Shown here piece after piece: positions 17,392 through 24,627 of a stretch of 38,470 nucleotides of DNA (position 1 is the stretch's first letter; each line of letters starts with the position of its first letter). The stretch spans positions 21,034 to 59,503 of the forward strand of contig PMYE01000029.1 in the NCBI GenBank assembly GCA_003171315.1, written 5' to 3'. A program made the translations under genes and the position numbers. Under the pieces are notes generated by a model that worked only from the letters and a program-made list of their open reading frames with translations, was not told where the DNA came from and searched no databases. Source of the stretch: Acidobacteriaceae bacterium. GTDB lineage: Bacteria > Acidobacteriota > Terriglobia > Terriglobales > Acidobacteriaceae.

Positions 17392-18131
17392 CGCGCCTCC
17401 TCTCCCAGGGAAACTCCCATCTCCGCCTGCGCTGTAGGCCGCGAACCCGCTACCGGGGTCGCGCAGCGGGGGGGCAACAGGTCCTGGTTGCCGGGGTGGG
17501 GCCTGGGCGCCGTCAGCAGCGTCCTCAAATAGGCGCGCCCGCGCACCAGCCGCGACTTCACCGTTCCCAGGTTCACGCCCTGTATAGCCGCCACTTCCTC
17601 GTAGACAAATCCCTCGATGTCGCGCAGGATGAGCGTGGTGTGGAAAGGCTCGGGTACCTGGCGCAGCGCCTGCTCCACCCGCGCCCGGTTCTCCTCGTGC
17701 TGGGCCAGTTCGTAGGGCGACTCCGCCGGGTCCACAAGCATGTCTTTCAGCAGCACCGGCCTGCCGCTTTCTCCCGCCGTCATCTCCTGCTCGATGGGGA
17801 TCTCCTGCTGTTGATGCCGCGCCCACCAGCGCCGCTGATTCGATGCTTCGCGCAACGCAATTCGATAAATCCAGGTCCGCAATGCGGATTCGCCGTGAAA
17901 ACCGCGGATTCCGCGGAAGACCTTGACGAAAACTTCCTGGGTCAGATCGGCGGCGTCGGCGGGGTTGCGCACGGTGCGCGCCAGCAACGAGTAAATTGGC
18001 TGATGGTAGCGCGCGATCAGCCAGGCAAACGCCTGCTCGGAACCGGCCTGCAGTTCTTCTATGAGAACCGCTTCATCCGATTGGAGCGTCAGCGTGCCTG
18101 CAAGATTGCCCATGGTGAGGTCCGTTTGCAA
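17388..18131 (-). CDS. ECF-type RNA polymerase sigma factor
   Basis: 247 residues, RpoE/SigW-like. Region 2 covers about 28-100 (FAWLIARYHQPIYSLL, ADLTQEVFVKVFRGI, LRTWIYRIALREASNQRRWW). Region 4 is at about 150-205 (VPEPFHTTLILRDIEGFVYEEVA, then GVNLGTVKSRLVRGRAYL). A Pro-rich C-terminal tail of about 40 residues is extra. The start is TTG at 18129-18131 with GGGAGG eight bases upstream; the in-frame ATG at 18113 is the alternative. Translationally coupled to the anti-sigma gene. Target genes are unknown; envelope functions are usual for this group. Confidence 0.93.
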   Translation of the reverse strand: MQTDLTMGNLAGTLTLQSDEAVLIEELQAGSEQAFAWLIARYHQPIYSLLARTVRNPADAADLTQEVFVKVFRGIRGFHGESALRTWIYRIALREASNQRRWWARHQQQEIPIEQEMTAGESGRPVLLKDMLVDPAESPYELAQHEENRARVEQALRQVPEPFHTTLILRDIEGFVYEEVAAIQGVNLGTVKSRLVRGRAYLRTLLTAPRPHPGNQDLLPPRCATPVAGSRPTAQAEMGVSLGEEAR

Positions 18132-18468
18132 TTCCGTATCCTCCCACGTTACCGCAAATCAGCCATCATTTGCATGTGCGCGCATCACATGCGCCGCTGG
18201 GCCCAAGGCCGGAACACATGACTCGATGCCGCTTGCGGCAATTTCCACCGGCCGGTTAGCCGCCGGAAACGCATTGCCGACCCAAGACGCGAAGACATGC
18301 GTACCGCAATCTGACCCGCGCGCCTACTGTTCTTAGACACCGTCGGCCTGATAAGTGTTCCCGGTCACGCACGGAAGAGTTTTTGATGTCGCAGGAACCG
18401 CTTTTCATGCGCCGAGAAACAATACCGGGCAACTCGGCGCGAATATCATGGATTTGGAGGCCTCGGCC
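18132..18468. promoter_or_regulatory. 337-bp divergent intergenic region with two palindromes
   Basis: This gap separates the sigma-factor gene from trmO and must hold promoters for both directions. Two symmetric elements are visible: GCATGTG-CGCGCAT-CACATGC (18172-18192), about 40 bp before the sigma start, and TGCCGC-TT-GCGGCA (18227-18240). No clear -35/-10 pair or ECF-type GGAAC motif in the right orientation was identified. An ATG at 18448 lies in frame upstream of trmO but has a poorer ribosome binding site. Confidence 0.4.
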
Positions 18469-18918
18469 ATGTTTACCGCCCATCCCATCGGCTTCATCCA
18501 TAGCCCCTACCAAGAGACTTCAGCCATTCCAAAGGGCCTTGGCGCCACGCACGAGGCCGAAGGCGCGATCGAGTTGCTGTGCGAGTACGAGCCCGGGTTG
18601 GCAGATATCGAAGGCTTTTCGCACCTGTTCGTGATCTGGGAATTCGATCGCGCCGGCGGCTTCGACCTGATCGCTCATCCGCCCACCGATGAAAGCCTGC
18701 CTCATGGCGTCTTCGCCACACGGTCGCCGCGGCGGCCGAATCCGATCGGCCTGACGGTGGTGGAACTGCTGCGCCGCGAAGGCGCCGCGCTACACGTGCG
18801 CGGTGTCGACATGCTCGACGGTACGCCGGTTCTCGACATCAAGCCCTATCTGTCCAGCATTCCAGCGGAGAAGTTACGCCGCGGTTGGCTCGCCGAAGCC
18901 GAGGCACGCAAAGGTTGA
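18469..18918 (+). CDS. trmO: tRNA (t6A37-N6)-methyltransferase TrmO (TsaA domain)
   Basis: 149-residue protein consisting of one TsaA/YaeB beta-barrel domain, which methylates t6A37 in threonine tRNAs using SAM. It begins with AHPIGFIHSPY and carries HLFVIWEFDR, the signature ATRSPRRPNPIGLT and DMLDGTPVLDIKPYL. The C-terminal extension of the E. coli protein is absent, as in many single-domain members. The ATG at 18469 is chosen because GGAGG lies eight bases upstream. Confidence 0.93.
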   Translation: MFTAHPIGFIHSPYQETSAIPKGLGATHEAEGAIELLCEYEPGLADIEGFSHLFVIWEFDRAGGFDLIAHPPTDESLPHGVFATRSPRRPNPIGLTVVELLRREGAALHVRGVDMLDGTPVLDIKPYLSSIPAEKLRRGWLAEAEARKG

Positions 18919-18970
18919 ACGCGCCTTCAATCCTCGCCATGCATCCCAACCCATGAGCGCCTCTGTTGTC

Positions 18971-18998
18971 TGATCCCTGTCCCCTGATCCCTGTTCCC
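18971..18998. repeat. Tandem 14-bp repeat after trmO
   Basis: TGATCCCTGTCCCC and TGATCCCTGTTCCC are adjacent and differ at one base; the start of a third unit (TGTTTC) follows. They sit just past the queE stop. A related GGGGATCAGGGTCTAGGGA lies at 15902-15920. Confidence 0.75.
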
Positions 18999-19003
18999 TG
19001 TTT

Positions 19004-19642
19004 CTACGGAATCCCCAGCAGCTTCTGCGTCTGCAGGCTCAGCCGCCACTGCGGATGATCGAGGCAATAGGCCAGCGCCAGCGTCGTGTTGAGCTCACGG
19101 CCGGGGCCATCCATGGGCTGCACGAAAAAATGCCGGAACTGGAGATCCTCGAACATGTCCGGCTCCACGCCACGCTGCGGATAAACCAGCTTGAGTTCGT
19201 CTCCGCTGCGCTGCTTCAGCTCCGTGCCGGCCTTGGGGCTCACGCAGATCCAATCCAGCCCCGCCGGCGCCTCAATGGTTCCGTTGGTCTCCACCGCAAT
19301 TTCAAAGCCGCAGCCGTGCAGCGCGTCGATCAGCTCCACGTCGAGCTGCAGCAGCGGCTCGCCGCCCGTGCAAACCACAAATCGCTTTCCGGCCACGGCG
19401 CCGTCGGGCCAATTCCGCTCAATGGCCGCTGCGAGCGCCGCGGCGGAGCCGAAGTTTCCGCCTCCACGACCCTTGGTGTCGGCAAAATCGGTGTCGCAGA
19501 ATTTGCAAATAGCCGATGCGCGGTCCTGTTCGCGGCCTGACCATAAATTGCATCCGGCAAAGCGGCAGAAGACCGCCGGGCGCCCAGTCTGCGCGCCTTC
19601 ACCCTGCAGGGTGTAGAAAATCTCCTTGACCGCGTAACTCAT
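19004..19642 (-). CDS. queE: 7-carboxy-7-deazaguanine synthase QueE
   Basis: 212-residue radical SAM enzyme that converts carboxytetrahydropterin to 7-carboxy-7-deazaguanine in the preQ0/queuosine pathway. It has the N-terminal EIFYTLQGEGAQTGRPAVF and the GGEPLL motif. Cluster cysteines are spaced C-x14-C-x2-C (CNLWS to CKFCDTDF), the variant spacing known from some bacterial QueE enzymes rather than the ordinary C-x3-C-x2-C. VETNGT and VSPK motifs follow. It lies 88 bp downstream of queC; the two are probably co-transcribed. Confidence 0.95.
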   Translation of the reverse strand: MSYAVKEIFYTLQGEGAQTGRPAVFCRFAGCNLWSGREQDRASAICKFCDTDFADTKGRGGGNFGSAAALAAAIERNWPDGAVAGKRFVVCTGGEPLLQLDVELIDALHGCGFEIAVETNGTIEAPAGLDWICVSPKAGTELKQRSGDELKLVYPQRGVEPDMFEDLQFRHFFVQPMDGPGRELNTTLALAYCLDHPQWRLSLQTQKLLGIP

Positions 19643-19740
19643 AAAGGCAGCTTCTCTAGCTCATAGCTGATCGTGCGCGGGCCGTGGCCGTCAACTCGAC
19701 ACTGAAGAGCTGGCAGCTAGAGGCTAGGAGCTAAGAGCTT
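19643..19740. repeat. AGCTAG-rich imperfect repeats between queE and queC
   Basis: GCTTCTCTAGCTCATAGCTG (19650-19669) and GGCAGCTAGAGGCTAGGAGC (19712-19731) face each other across the 88-bp gap. The second resembles, as reverse complement, the segment at 11208-11236 (about 24 of 30 positions alike). The end of queC itself runs into the repeat. Their function is unknown. Confidence 0.5.
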
Positions 19741-20429
19741 GCTTTCAGCAGCGGGTCGTCGATCCCGTTTTCGCGGAAGCCCTTTTGCCTCAGAAGGCAG
19801 GAATCGCATTGGCCGCACGGAACGCCCATGGGGGAGGGATCGTAGCAACTGCTGGTCAAGCCGTAATCGACGCCCAATCCGAGCCCCATCCGGATAATCT
19901 CCGCCTTGGTGAGCGCAATGAGCGGCGTATGAATTTTCAGCTCCTGGCGGCCTTCCACACCGGCCTTGGTCGCCAGGCTAGCCATCTTCTCGAAGGCAGC
20001 AATATATTCAGGACGGCAATCGGGGTAGCCTGAATAGTCGAGCGCATTCACGCCCAGAAAGATGTCGCTCGCGCCCAATACCTCAGCCCACGCCAGCGCA
20101 AAGGCGAGGAAGATGGTGTTGCGCGCAGGAACGTATGTAATTGGGATGCCCTGAGCCATCGCCTGGGTTGCGCGGCCCTTGGGGACGGGGATGTCGTCGG
20201 TGAGCGCGGAGCCGCCAAAGGCCCTCAGGTCAATCGATGCAATACGATGCTGTGTGACGCCGATGGACGCGGCAACCCGCTTGGCTGCCTCCAGTTCCCA
20301 TGCGTGCCGCTGGCCGTACGAAAACGAAAGCGCGTACAGCTCATATCCCTCGCTTTTGGCCAGAGCCAGCACGGTCGCCGAATCGAGGCCGCCGCTTAGG
20401 AGGACGACGGCTTTGTTTTTTGTGTTCAT
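19731..20429 (-). CDS. queC: 7-cyano-7-deazaguanine synthase QueC
   Basis: 232-residue ATP-dependent enzyme that makes preQ0 from 7-carboxy-7-deazaguanine. The PP-loop motif SGGLDSAT is at residues 12-19. GQRH, the PARNTIFL motif and [16 protein letters not shown] follow. The C-terminal zinc site is C-x10-C-x2-C-x2-C (CYDPS to CGQCDSC). It is upstream of queE on the same strand. QueD and QueF are not in the window. No preQ1 riboswitch was recognised in the leader. Confidence 0.97.
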   Translation of the reverse strand: MNTKNKAVVLLSGGLDSATVLALAKSEGYELYALSFSYGQRHAWELEAAKRVAASIGVTQHRIASIDLRAFGGSALTDDIPVPKGRATQAMAQGIPITYVPARNTIFLAFALAWAEVLGASDIFLGVNALDYSGYPDCRPEYIAAFEKMASLATKAGVEGRQELKIHTPLIALTKAEIIRMGLGLGVDYGLTSSCYDPSPMGVPCGQCDSCLLRQKGFRENGIDDPLLKASS

Positions 20430-20502
20430 TCGGAGCCCTGTTCAACCGATCCGATCGACCCGGTGCTGGCGTCCTGCCGCTGAAGTTCGCAGCATAAATC
20501 CC

Positions 20503-20573
20503 GCTGTCATCCTGAGCGGAGTTTGGCACGTTCTTTGCGCCAAACGGAGTCGAAGGATCTGCGGTTGCCTTTC
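20503..20573 (+). repeat. Short interspersed repeat, copy 1
   Basis: The left end GCTGTCATCCTGAGCG (20503-20518) and right end GGAGTCGAAGGATCTGCGG (20546-20564) enclose an inverted pair GTTTGGC/GCCAAAC (20521-20527, 20539-20545). Copy 2 at 21368-21436 has the same ends in opposite orientation but a different core. Similar TCATCCTGAGCG...GAAGGATCTG elements are scattered in intergenic DNA of many bacteria. Confidence 0.85.
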
Positions 20574-20613
20574 AACGAACTTCGGATTCGCCACGCCGGA
20601 ACGGAGTAGCCCT

Positions 20614-21291
20614 TCATGCAGGAAGAAGATTTGATTTGCCAAGGTTGCATTTGGAGCAAAGCGTCTGCAGATTCCAAAGAACTGTTTCGCCTCCCTTTTC
20701 CCAAGGGTAGGTGTGATCCACGTGCAGTTCGATGCCAAGAGTTATTGCCGGACTCGCACCGCACGCACAGCACTTGAAGTTATCTCTTTGCAGTACAAGC
20801 CAGCGAAGACGGAGTGACGGCTCACGCGGGGTCTTGTGCTGGCCACCAACGGGAACCTCGACTTGATGCTCTGCAAGTTCTGCGCTGGCTCCGTTGGCGT
20901 AATCCACAAAGGCTTTCAGGGCATTCATCCATGAGCCGAAACGCCGATTGTATGGTCCCTGCGAAATGGTTGATGGACTAGAATCAACCTCTCTTCGTCG
21001 TGGTTGCCGCCCAAAGTGCTGCCAAAGCGTAAGCAGGTTCTCGAATAGTTCCTCGTCAGGAATGTTGAAACGGTTCGAAATTTCCAGGCCTGCTCGGCGA
21101 AGTGCCTCGTTCCAATTTCCAAACCTCTTACTTTGGGTAATAGAGGAGTAACGCCCCAGCTTCTCATATTGCTTATTTGCGACACTGTTCTTCCCTAATT
21201 CACCGGCAACCCGGCGCAAATCTGCAATCAAATCCTCGTCCGAGACGGAGACGCCGGCCACATGAGACAACTTGAAAACAGGGACGTTCAT
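20614..21291 (-). CDS. HNH endonuclease with two homing-endonuclease-associated repeats
   Basis: 225 residues. Two copies of the HNH-associated repeat occupy about 15-70 (ending KRFGNWNEALRRAGLE) and 77-131 (ending RRFGSWMNALKAF); such repeats are thought to read DNA. The C-terminal HNH domain has C174/C177, the catalytic ELHVDHTYP (His190, Asp192, His193), Asn207 and C212-x2-C215-N, with K219 after. Base composition is clearly less GC-rich than queC and the KdsC-like gene on either side. It is bracketed by inverted copies of one repeat, as expected for a mobile insertion. The ATG at 21291 is used; a TTG at 21306 is also open. Target site unknown. Confidence 0.9.
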   Translation of the reverse strand: MNVPVFKLSHVAGVSVSDEDLIADLRRVAGELGKNSVANKQYEKLGRYSSITQSKRFGNWNEALRRAGLEISNRFNIPDEELFENLLTLWQHFGRQPRRREVDSSPSTISQGPYNRRFGSWMNALKAFVDYANGASAELAEHQVEVPVGGQHKTPREPSLRLRWLVLQRDNFKCCACGASPAITLGIELHVDHTYPWEKGGETVLWNLQTLCSKCNLGKSNLLPA

Positions 21292-21367
21292 TGTGCGATT
21301 CGGCAAGCGGACCGATGTCGGCTTCGCTTTGCAATCATGCTAGCATTGTGATTCCCACTTCAACCGG

Positions 21368-21436
21368 AAAAGCAACCGCAGGTCCTTCGACTCCCTACGC
21401 CCGCCACGGCGGATTCCGGTCGCTCAGGACGACAGC
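21368..21436 (-). repeat. Short interspersed repeat, copy 2 (inverted)
   Basis: Read on the minus strand: GCTGTCGTCCTGAGCG (21421-21436), a core with CCGCC/GGCGG, then GGAGTCGAAGGACCTGCGG (21376-21394), followed by TTGC and TTTTC. The ends match copy 1 at 15 of 16 and 18 of 19 positions, while the cores differ. Confidence 0.85.
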
Positions 21437-21462
21437 CCTGTTGAAGGTTCTGCCAAACGAGG

Positions 21463-22119
21463 CTACTTGAGATCGCCGCCGCGGCCAATGTCCATCGACG
21501 GCGGAATCGGGTTGCGTTCGTCGATGTAGGCGTCGATGCACTGGTCCAGCACGCCCTTGGCCTCCAAAATGAATTCGACCGCGTCGCGCGCCGCGCCATA
21601 GCCGCCCGCGTTCGGCGTCACATATTGCGCCTCGGCCTTCACCCGCTCGCGCGCGTTGGCCACGGCCACCGCAAAGCCCACCTCGCGCATGGCCGGCAGG
21701 TCGATCACGTCGTCGCCCACATAGCAGATCTCGTCGAGCGTCACGCCTTCCTTTTCCATGATCTCGCGGATAGCCTGCATTTTGAAGGCGCAGCCCTGGT
21801 AGACGAATTCGAGTTTCAGATCCCGGGCGCGCGTGGCCACCGTCTCGCTGATGCGCTTGGTGATGATGCCGCACTTCAGGCCGCCCAGCCGCGCTAGCGA
21901 GATCGCCGTGCCGTCGTGCGCGCTGTACCCTTTGGCCTCGACCATCGTCGCCGATCCCACGCCAAAGCCGATGCTTTCCTTGCCGCGAATCTCGTCCAAA
22001 AGTTTGCCGCCCGCAGGGCCGCCTGGGACGAGCCAGATGGTGCCGTCGGTCCATACTCCATCTACGTCGAAAAGAACAATCTTGATCTTGCGGGCGCGGT
22101 CTTGCGCGGTGAGTGCCAT
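21463..22119 (-). CDS. KdsC-like HAD phosphatase (KDO-8-phosphate phosphatase type)
   Basis: 218 residues. HAD motif I is FDVDGVWTDG (nucleophile Asp18, acid Asp20), motif II is the Thr in IITKR, and motif IV is GDDVIDLPAM. The sequence between motifs I and II (SAHDGTAI) and the later YQGCAFKMQAI match KdsC/YrbI, which removes phosphate from KDO-8-phosphate for LPS core synthesis. It is 30-40 residues longer than typical KdsC, from an insertion after motif I (about 30-55) and a C-terminal extension. No kdsA, kdsB or kdsD is nearby, so the substrate is inferred. It starts 69 bp from the divergent DUF5522-like gene. Confidence 0.85.
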   Translation of the reverse strand: MALTAQDRARKIKIVLFDVDGVWTDGTIWLVPGGPAGGKLLDEIRGKESIGFGVGSATMVEAKGYSAHDGTAISLARLGGLKCGIITKRISETVATRARDLKLEFVYQGCAFKMQAIREIMEKEGVTLDEICYVGDDVIDLPAMREVGFAVAVANARERVKAEAQYVTPNAGGYGAARDAVEFILEAKGVLDQCIDAYIDERNPIPPSMDIGRGGDLK

Positions 22120-22188
22120 GATTCGATTTTACCGGCTGCATTTGCCCGCGGATCACCGGCCTTGCGCGGTTTCAGCGAGAATAGGCAC

Positions 22189-22386
22189 ATGGACCGCAGA
22201 CCACCCGGCACTGCGCCGCAGCCTCCGCCCCAACTCGAGCCCGAAGACTACTACTTCGAGGGGCTGCTGATGGTCTTCACCGCGGCCTATCACTTGAAAC
22301 GCGGCTATTGTTGCGGGTCAGGCTGCCGCCACTGCCGGATGCTCCGCCCGTGGATTGCACTGCCGGCGTGCCGGAAGGCGCCGTAG
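22189..22386 (+). CDS. DUF5522-like Cys-rich mini-protein, altered C-terminus
   Basis: 65 residues. The core EDYYFEGLLMVFTAAYHL followed by KRGYCCGSGCRHC is the hallmark of the small DUF5522 family (function unknown, presumably metal-binding through the CC-x3-C-x2-C cluster). Family members normally end in a short CPY-type tail; here CRHC is followed by an unrelated 19-residue tail. That tail, and the Cys cluster itself, overlap the 3' end of the convergent VWFA-protein gene by 110 bp. The start ATG at 22189 is the only reasonable one. I rate the gene as real but possibly decaying. Confidence 0.65.
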   Translation: MDRRPPGTAPQPPPQLEPEDYYFEGLLMVFTAAYHLKRGYCCGSGCRHCRMLRPWIALPACRKAP

Positions 22387-24538
22387 CCGCCTCGCGCACC
22401 AGCACGGCAAACCGCGGAAACGCGAAGCTGCCCGCGGCATCGTCGATCACGTTCAACTGGCAGATGTAGGAGCCGGGCTTTAGCCCGTCGAGCGGCACGT
22501 CGAGTTCGAAGGCCACCGCCCCGCGATCCTCCACGTTGATCGATTTGGCCTGCACAATCGGCGTCTCGTAAACCTTAGCCGCTCCCTGGATCAGCTCCAG
22601 GCTGCTGAGCAGATCGATCCCGGGTTTGGTTCCCTTGGGCTGGTTCTCCGCCGCTTTCTCGCGCGCCGGATCGTAGACCTCGTAGAGCAGGTAAAGGTGC
22701 TGGCTCTGGCGGAAGACGTGGCTGATGTTGGGTACGTACTCTTCGCCGTTGCGCACCAGCGGATCCTGTTTCTTGCTCGGCGCCCGCTGCGACGCCAGCA
22801 CGATCGAGCTCATCTTGAGCGGCGCTTTTTTCAGATCGGGCAGCGTAACCTCGGCAATGAACGACCCCATGCGCCCCGTTTCATTTTCGCGCACCACAAA
22901 CTTGATCTCGTACTTCCCCGGCGGCAGATTGAAGCTCGTGGTGTACTGGATGTTCTTCTGCCGCGCCTGCAAGGATGGATCGAGGTTGAGCTTGACCGTG
23001 TCGCGCACGCGTCCCACGGGCCGTTTCTCTTCGTCGAGCACCGCGCCGATGATGTCCAGCGTGGCCTTGTCCTTGTCGCCGCCCTTCACAAAGGGAATCT
23101 GCGCGCCGGGCACCACCAGCGAAACCGGCATGAAGAACCGATTTGCGTCGAGCCGGAAGTACATGGCGTCCATGTAGACTGCCATGTCGGTGGCCGGCAG
23201 GTCGCTGGCCAGCTCATCCTCGAGTTCCTGCTCGCGATCTTCCTTGCCCGAGTGCTTGAAGTCGGCCGGCGCGTAGTAGCCGGGCCGGTACTCGAGCTTG
23301 ATCCCGGGCCGGTCGACCTTGACCGTCAGTTTGCGGTACTTGCCGTCGCGCGCCGGATTCGACGAGTGAAAGCCGATGGCGTAGTAAGCAGAGTTATCCT
23401 TCTGCACCTGCGCAAACGCCGGTGCAATGTCGTTGGAGTCGAAGAACGCCTTGCCGCCCGTGTCGCTGGAAAGCGTGGCCATCACTTCCTGGGTGTCGAA
23501 GTTCTGGTTCATGTTGTTCAGGAGCGCGCCGCCGTTGAAGGCGCCCTGCCCGCGGTAACTGCCGGTCGAGGCGTCGCCCAGCGGCCCGATGGCCTGCAAG
23601 CCGCGCGTGTCCACGCTGTAAATAGCCAGGTCGGCTCGCACAGCCGCGTTGATTGCCGCCCGCAGAGAGGCCTCGTTCTCAATCCCATCGCGCGAAATGC
23701 CGCCCGAGAAGTAGAGCAGCGACTTCTTCTCGTTGATCTTTGAGAGCGACTGCGCGACGGCGCGCAGCGCGAACAGCTCGCGGTCGGTGTTCAGGTCGTT
23801 GTATTCGCTCTCGTCCGGCGTGTACGCGGTTGTGTCCTCCACCTGGTTCGTGTTGGAGTTGGCGCCCTGGGCAAAGCCCTGTCCTTGGGTGCCGTTGTAT
23901 GCGCCCACTTCGCGGATGAGCGCGTCTTTATCGGCGGTAAAGTCCTGGTCCACGCTTAGCGTGTCGCCGAGAGAAACCAAAGCGACAAGATCGGCCGGCT
24001 GTATCTTGGCGCGCAGGAAAGCCTGCGCCGCATCCACGCTGCGCTCCAGGTCTTCGGGTTGCATCGAAGTCAAATCGAAAAACATCACCATCAGCCGGTG
24101 GTTGCGCAGCTCCTCGGGCCTGGCCACCACCACGGCTTTGCTTCCGCTGGGCCCGGCGGCCAGCCCGCTCACCGTGGCCTCTTTGAGCGGCGCGGCCATG
24201 TCCACGCTTTCAAAGTCGAAGGTGTCGATCCTCTGCTCCTTGCCGTTCTCGTAGATCTTGAAATCGCTTTGCTTCAGGCCCGTGATTAACTCGCCGGTTT
24301 TGGCGTCTCGGGCGACGATGTTGGTGAGGACAAGTTCGGCGTTTGCCTTGAGCGTAAAGCCGCCCTGCGGCGTGGAGGTGACCTGGATCCCCAGCGGCGG
24401 ATTTTGTGCCGCCGGGGTGCTGGAAGCCTGGCCGGTGTTTTGCGCCACGGAGTTTTGTGCGGAGATTGGCTGCGCTCCCGGCGCCATGAGCGCCAGCAGC
24501 GCAAACATCGTGCTCGTCCTCCGCAGCAGACCCGTCAT
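22277..24538 (-). CDS. Secreted VWFA-related protein, acidobacterial type
   Basis: 753 residues with an N-terminal signal peptide (MFALLALMAPGAQPISA). It then has the block typical of acidobacterial VWFA-related proteins (LVLTNIVARDAK, LKQSDFKIYENGKEQ), a von Willebrand A-like domain (about 140-410; VMFFDLTSMQPEDLERS, KSLLYFSGG) and the closing GIKLEYRPGYYAP. The C-terminal half is beta-rich and likely extracytoplasmic; the last 40 residues are low-complexity. The start at 24538 is supported by AAGGAG five bases upstream. It follows the TonB receptor gene by 89 bp on the same strand, so the two are probably co-expressed. The biological role of the family is not established. Confidence 0.92.
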   Translation of the reverse strand: MTGLLRRTSTMFALLALMAPGAQPISAQNSVAQNTGQASSTPAAQNPPLGIQVTSTPQGGFTLKANAELVLTNIVARDAKTGELITGLKQSDFKIYENGKEQRIDTFDFESVDMAAPLKEATVSGLAAGPSGSKAVVVARPEELRNHRLMVMFFDLTSMQPEDLERSVDAAQAFLRAKIQPADLVALVSLGDTLSVDQDFTADKDALIREVGAYNGTQGQGFAQGANSNTNQVEDTTAYTPDESEYNDLNTDRELFALRAVAQSLSKINEKKSLLYFSGGISRDGIENEASLRAAINAAVRADLAIYSVDTRGLQAIGPLGDASTGSYRGQGAFNGGALLNNMNQNFDTQEVMATLSSDTGGKAFFDSNDIAPAFAQVQKDNSAYYAIGFHSSNPARDGKYRKLTVKVDRPGIKLEYRPGYYAPADFKHSGKEDREQELEDELASDLPATDMAVYMDAMYFRLDANRFFMPVSLVVPGAQIPFVKGGDKDKATLDIIGAVLDEEKRPVGRVRDTVKLNLDPSLQARQKNIQYTTSFNLPPGKYEIKFVVRENETGRMGSFIAEVTLPDLKKAPLKMSSIVLASQRAPSKKQDPLVRNGEEYVPNISHVFRQSQHLYLLYEVYDPAREKAAENQPKGTKPGIDLLSSLELIQGAAKVYETPIVQAKSINVEDRGAVAFELDVPLDGLKPGSYICQLNVIDDAAGSFAFPRFAVLVREAATAPSGTPAVQSTGGASGSGGSLTRNNSRVSSDRPR

Positions 24539-24598
24539 TGCTCTCCTTCCGCCGCTAGCCCGCGAACTTGCCGACTTGCTAACTCGCTGCCTTTCTAG

Positions 24599-24625
24599 CT
24601 CCGCTAACTCCGCTAACTCCGCTGC
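24599..24625. repeat. Three tandem 9-bp units
   Basis: CTCCGCTAA, CTCCGCTAA and CTCCGCTGC are directly adjacent in the gap between the VWFA-protein gene and the TonB receptor gene, ending at the receptor stop codon. Related GCTAACTCGC-type sequence extends to about 24550. Confidence 0.8.
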
Positions 24626-24627
24626 TT

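Noticed and set aside
20430-20613. preQ1 riboswitch in front of queC
   Set aside because: The spacer is occupied by the interspersed repeat; no preQ1-type small pseudoknot next to the queC start could be made out.
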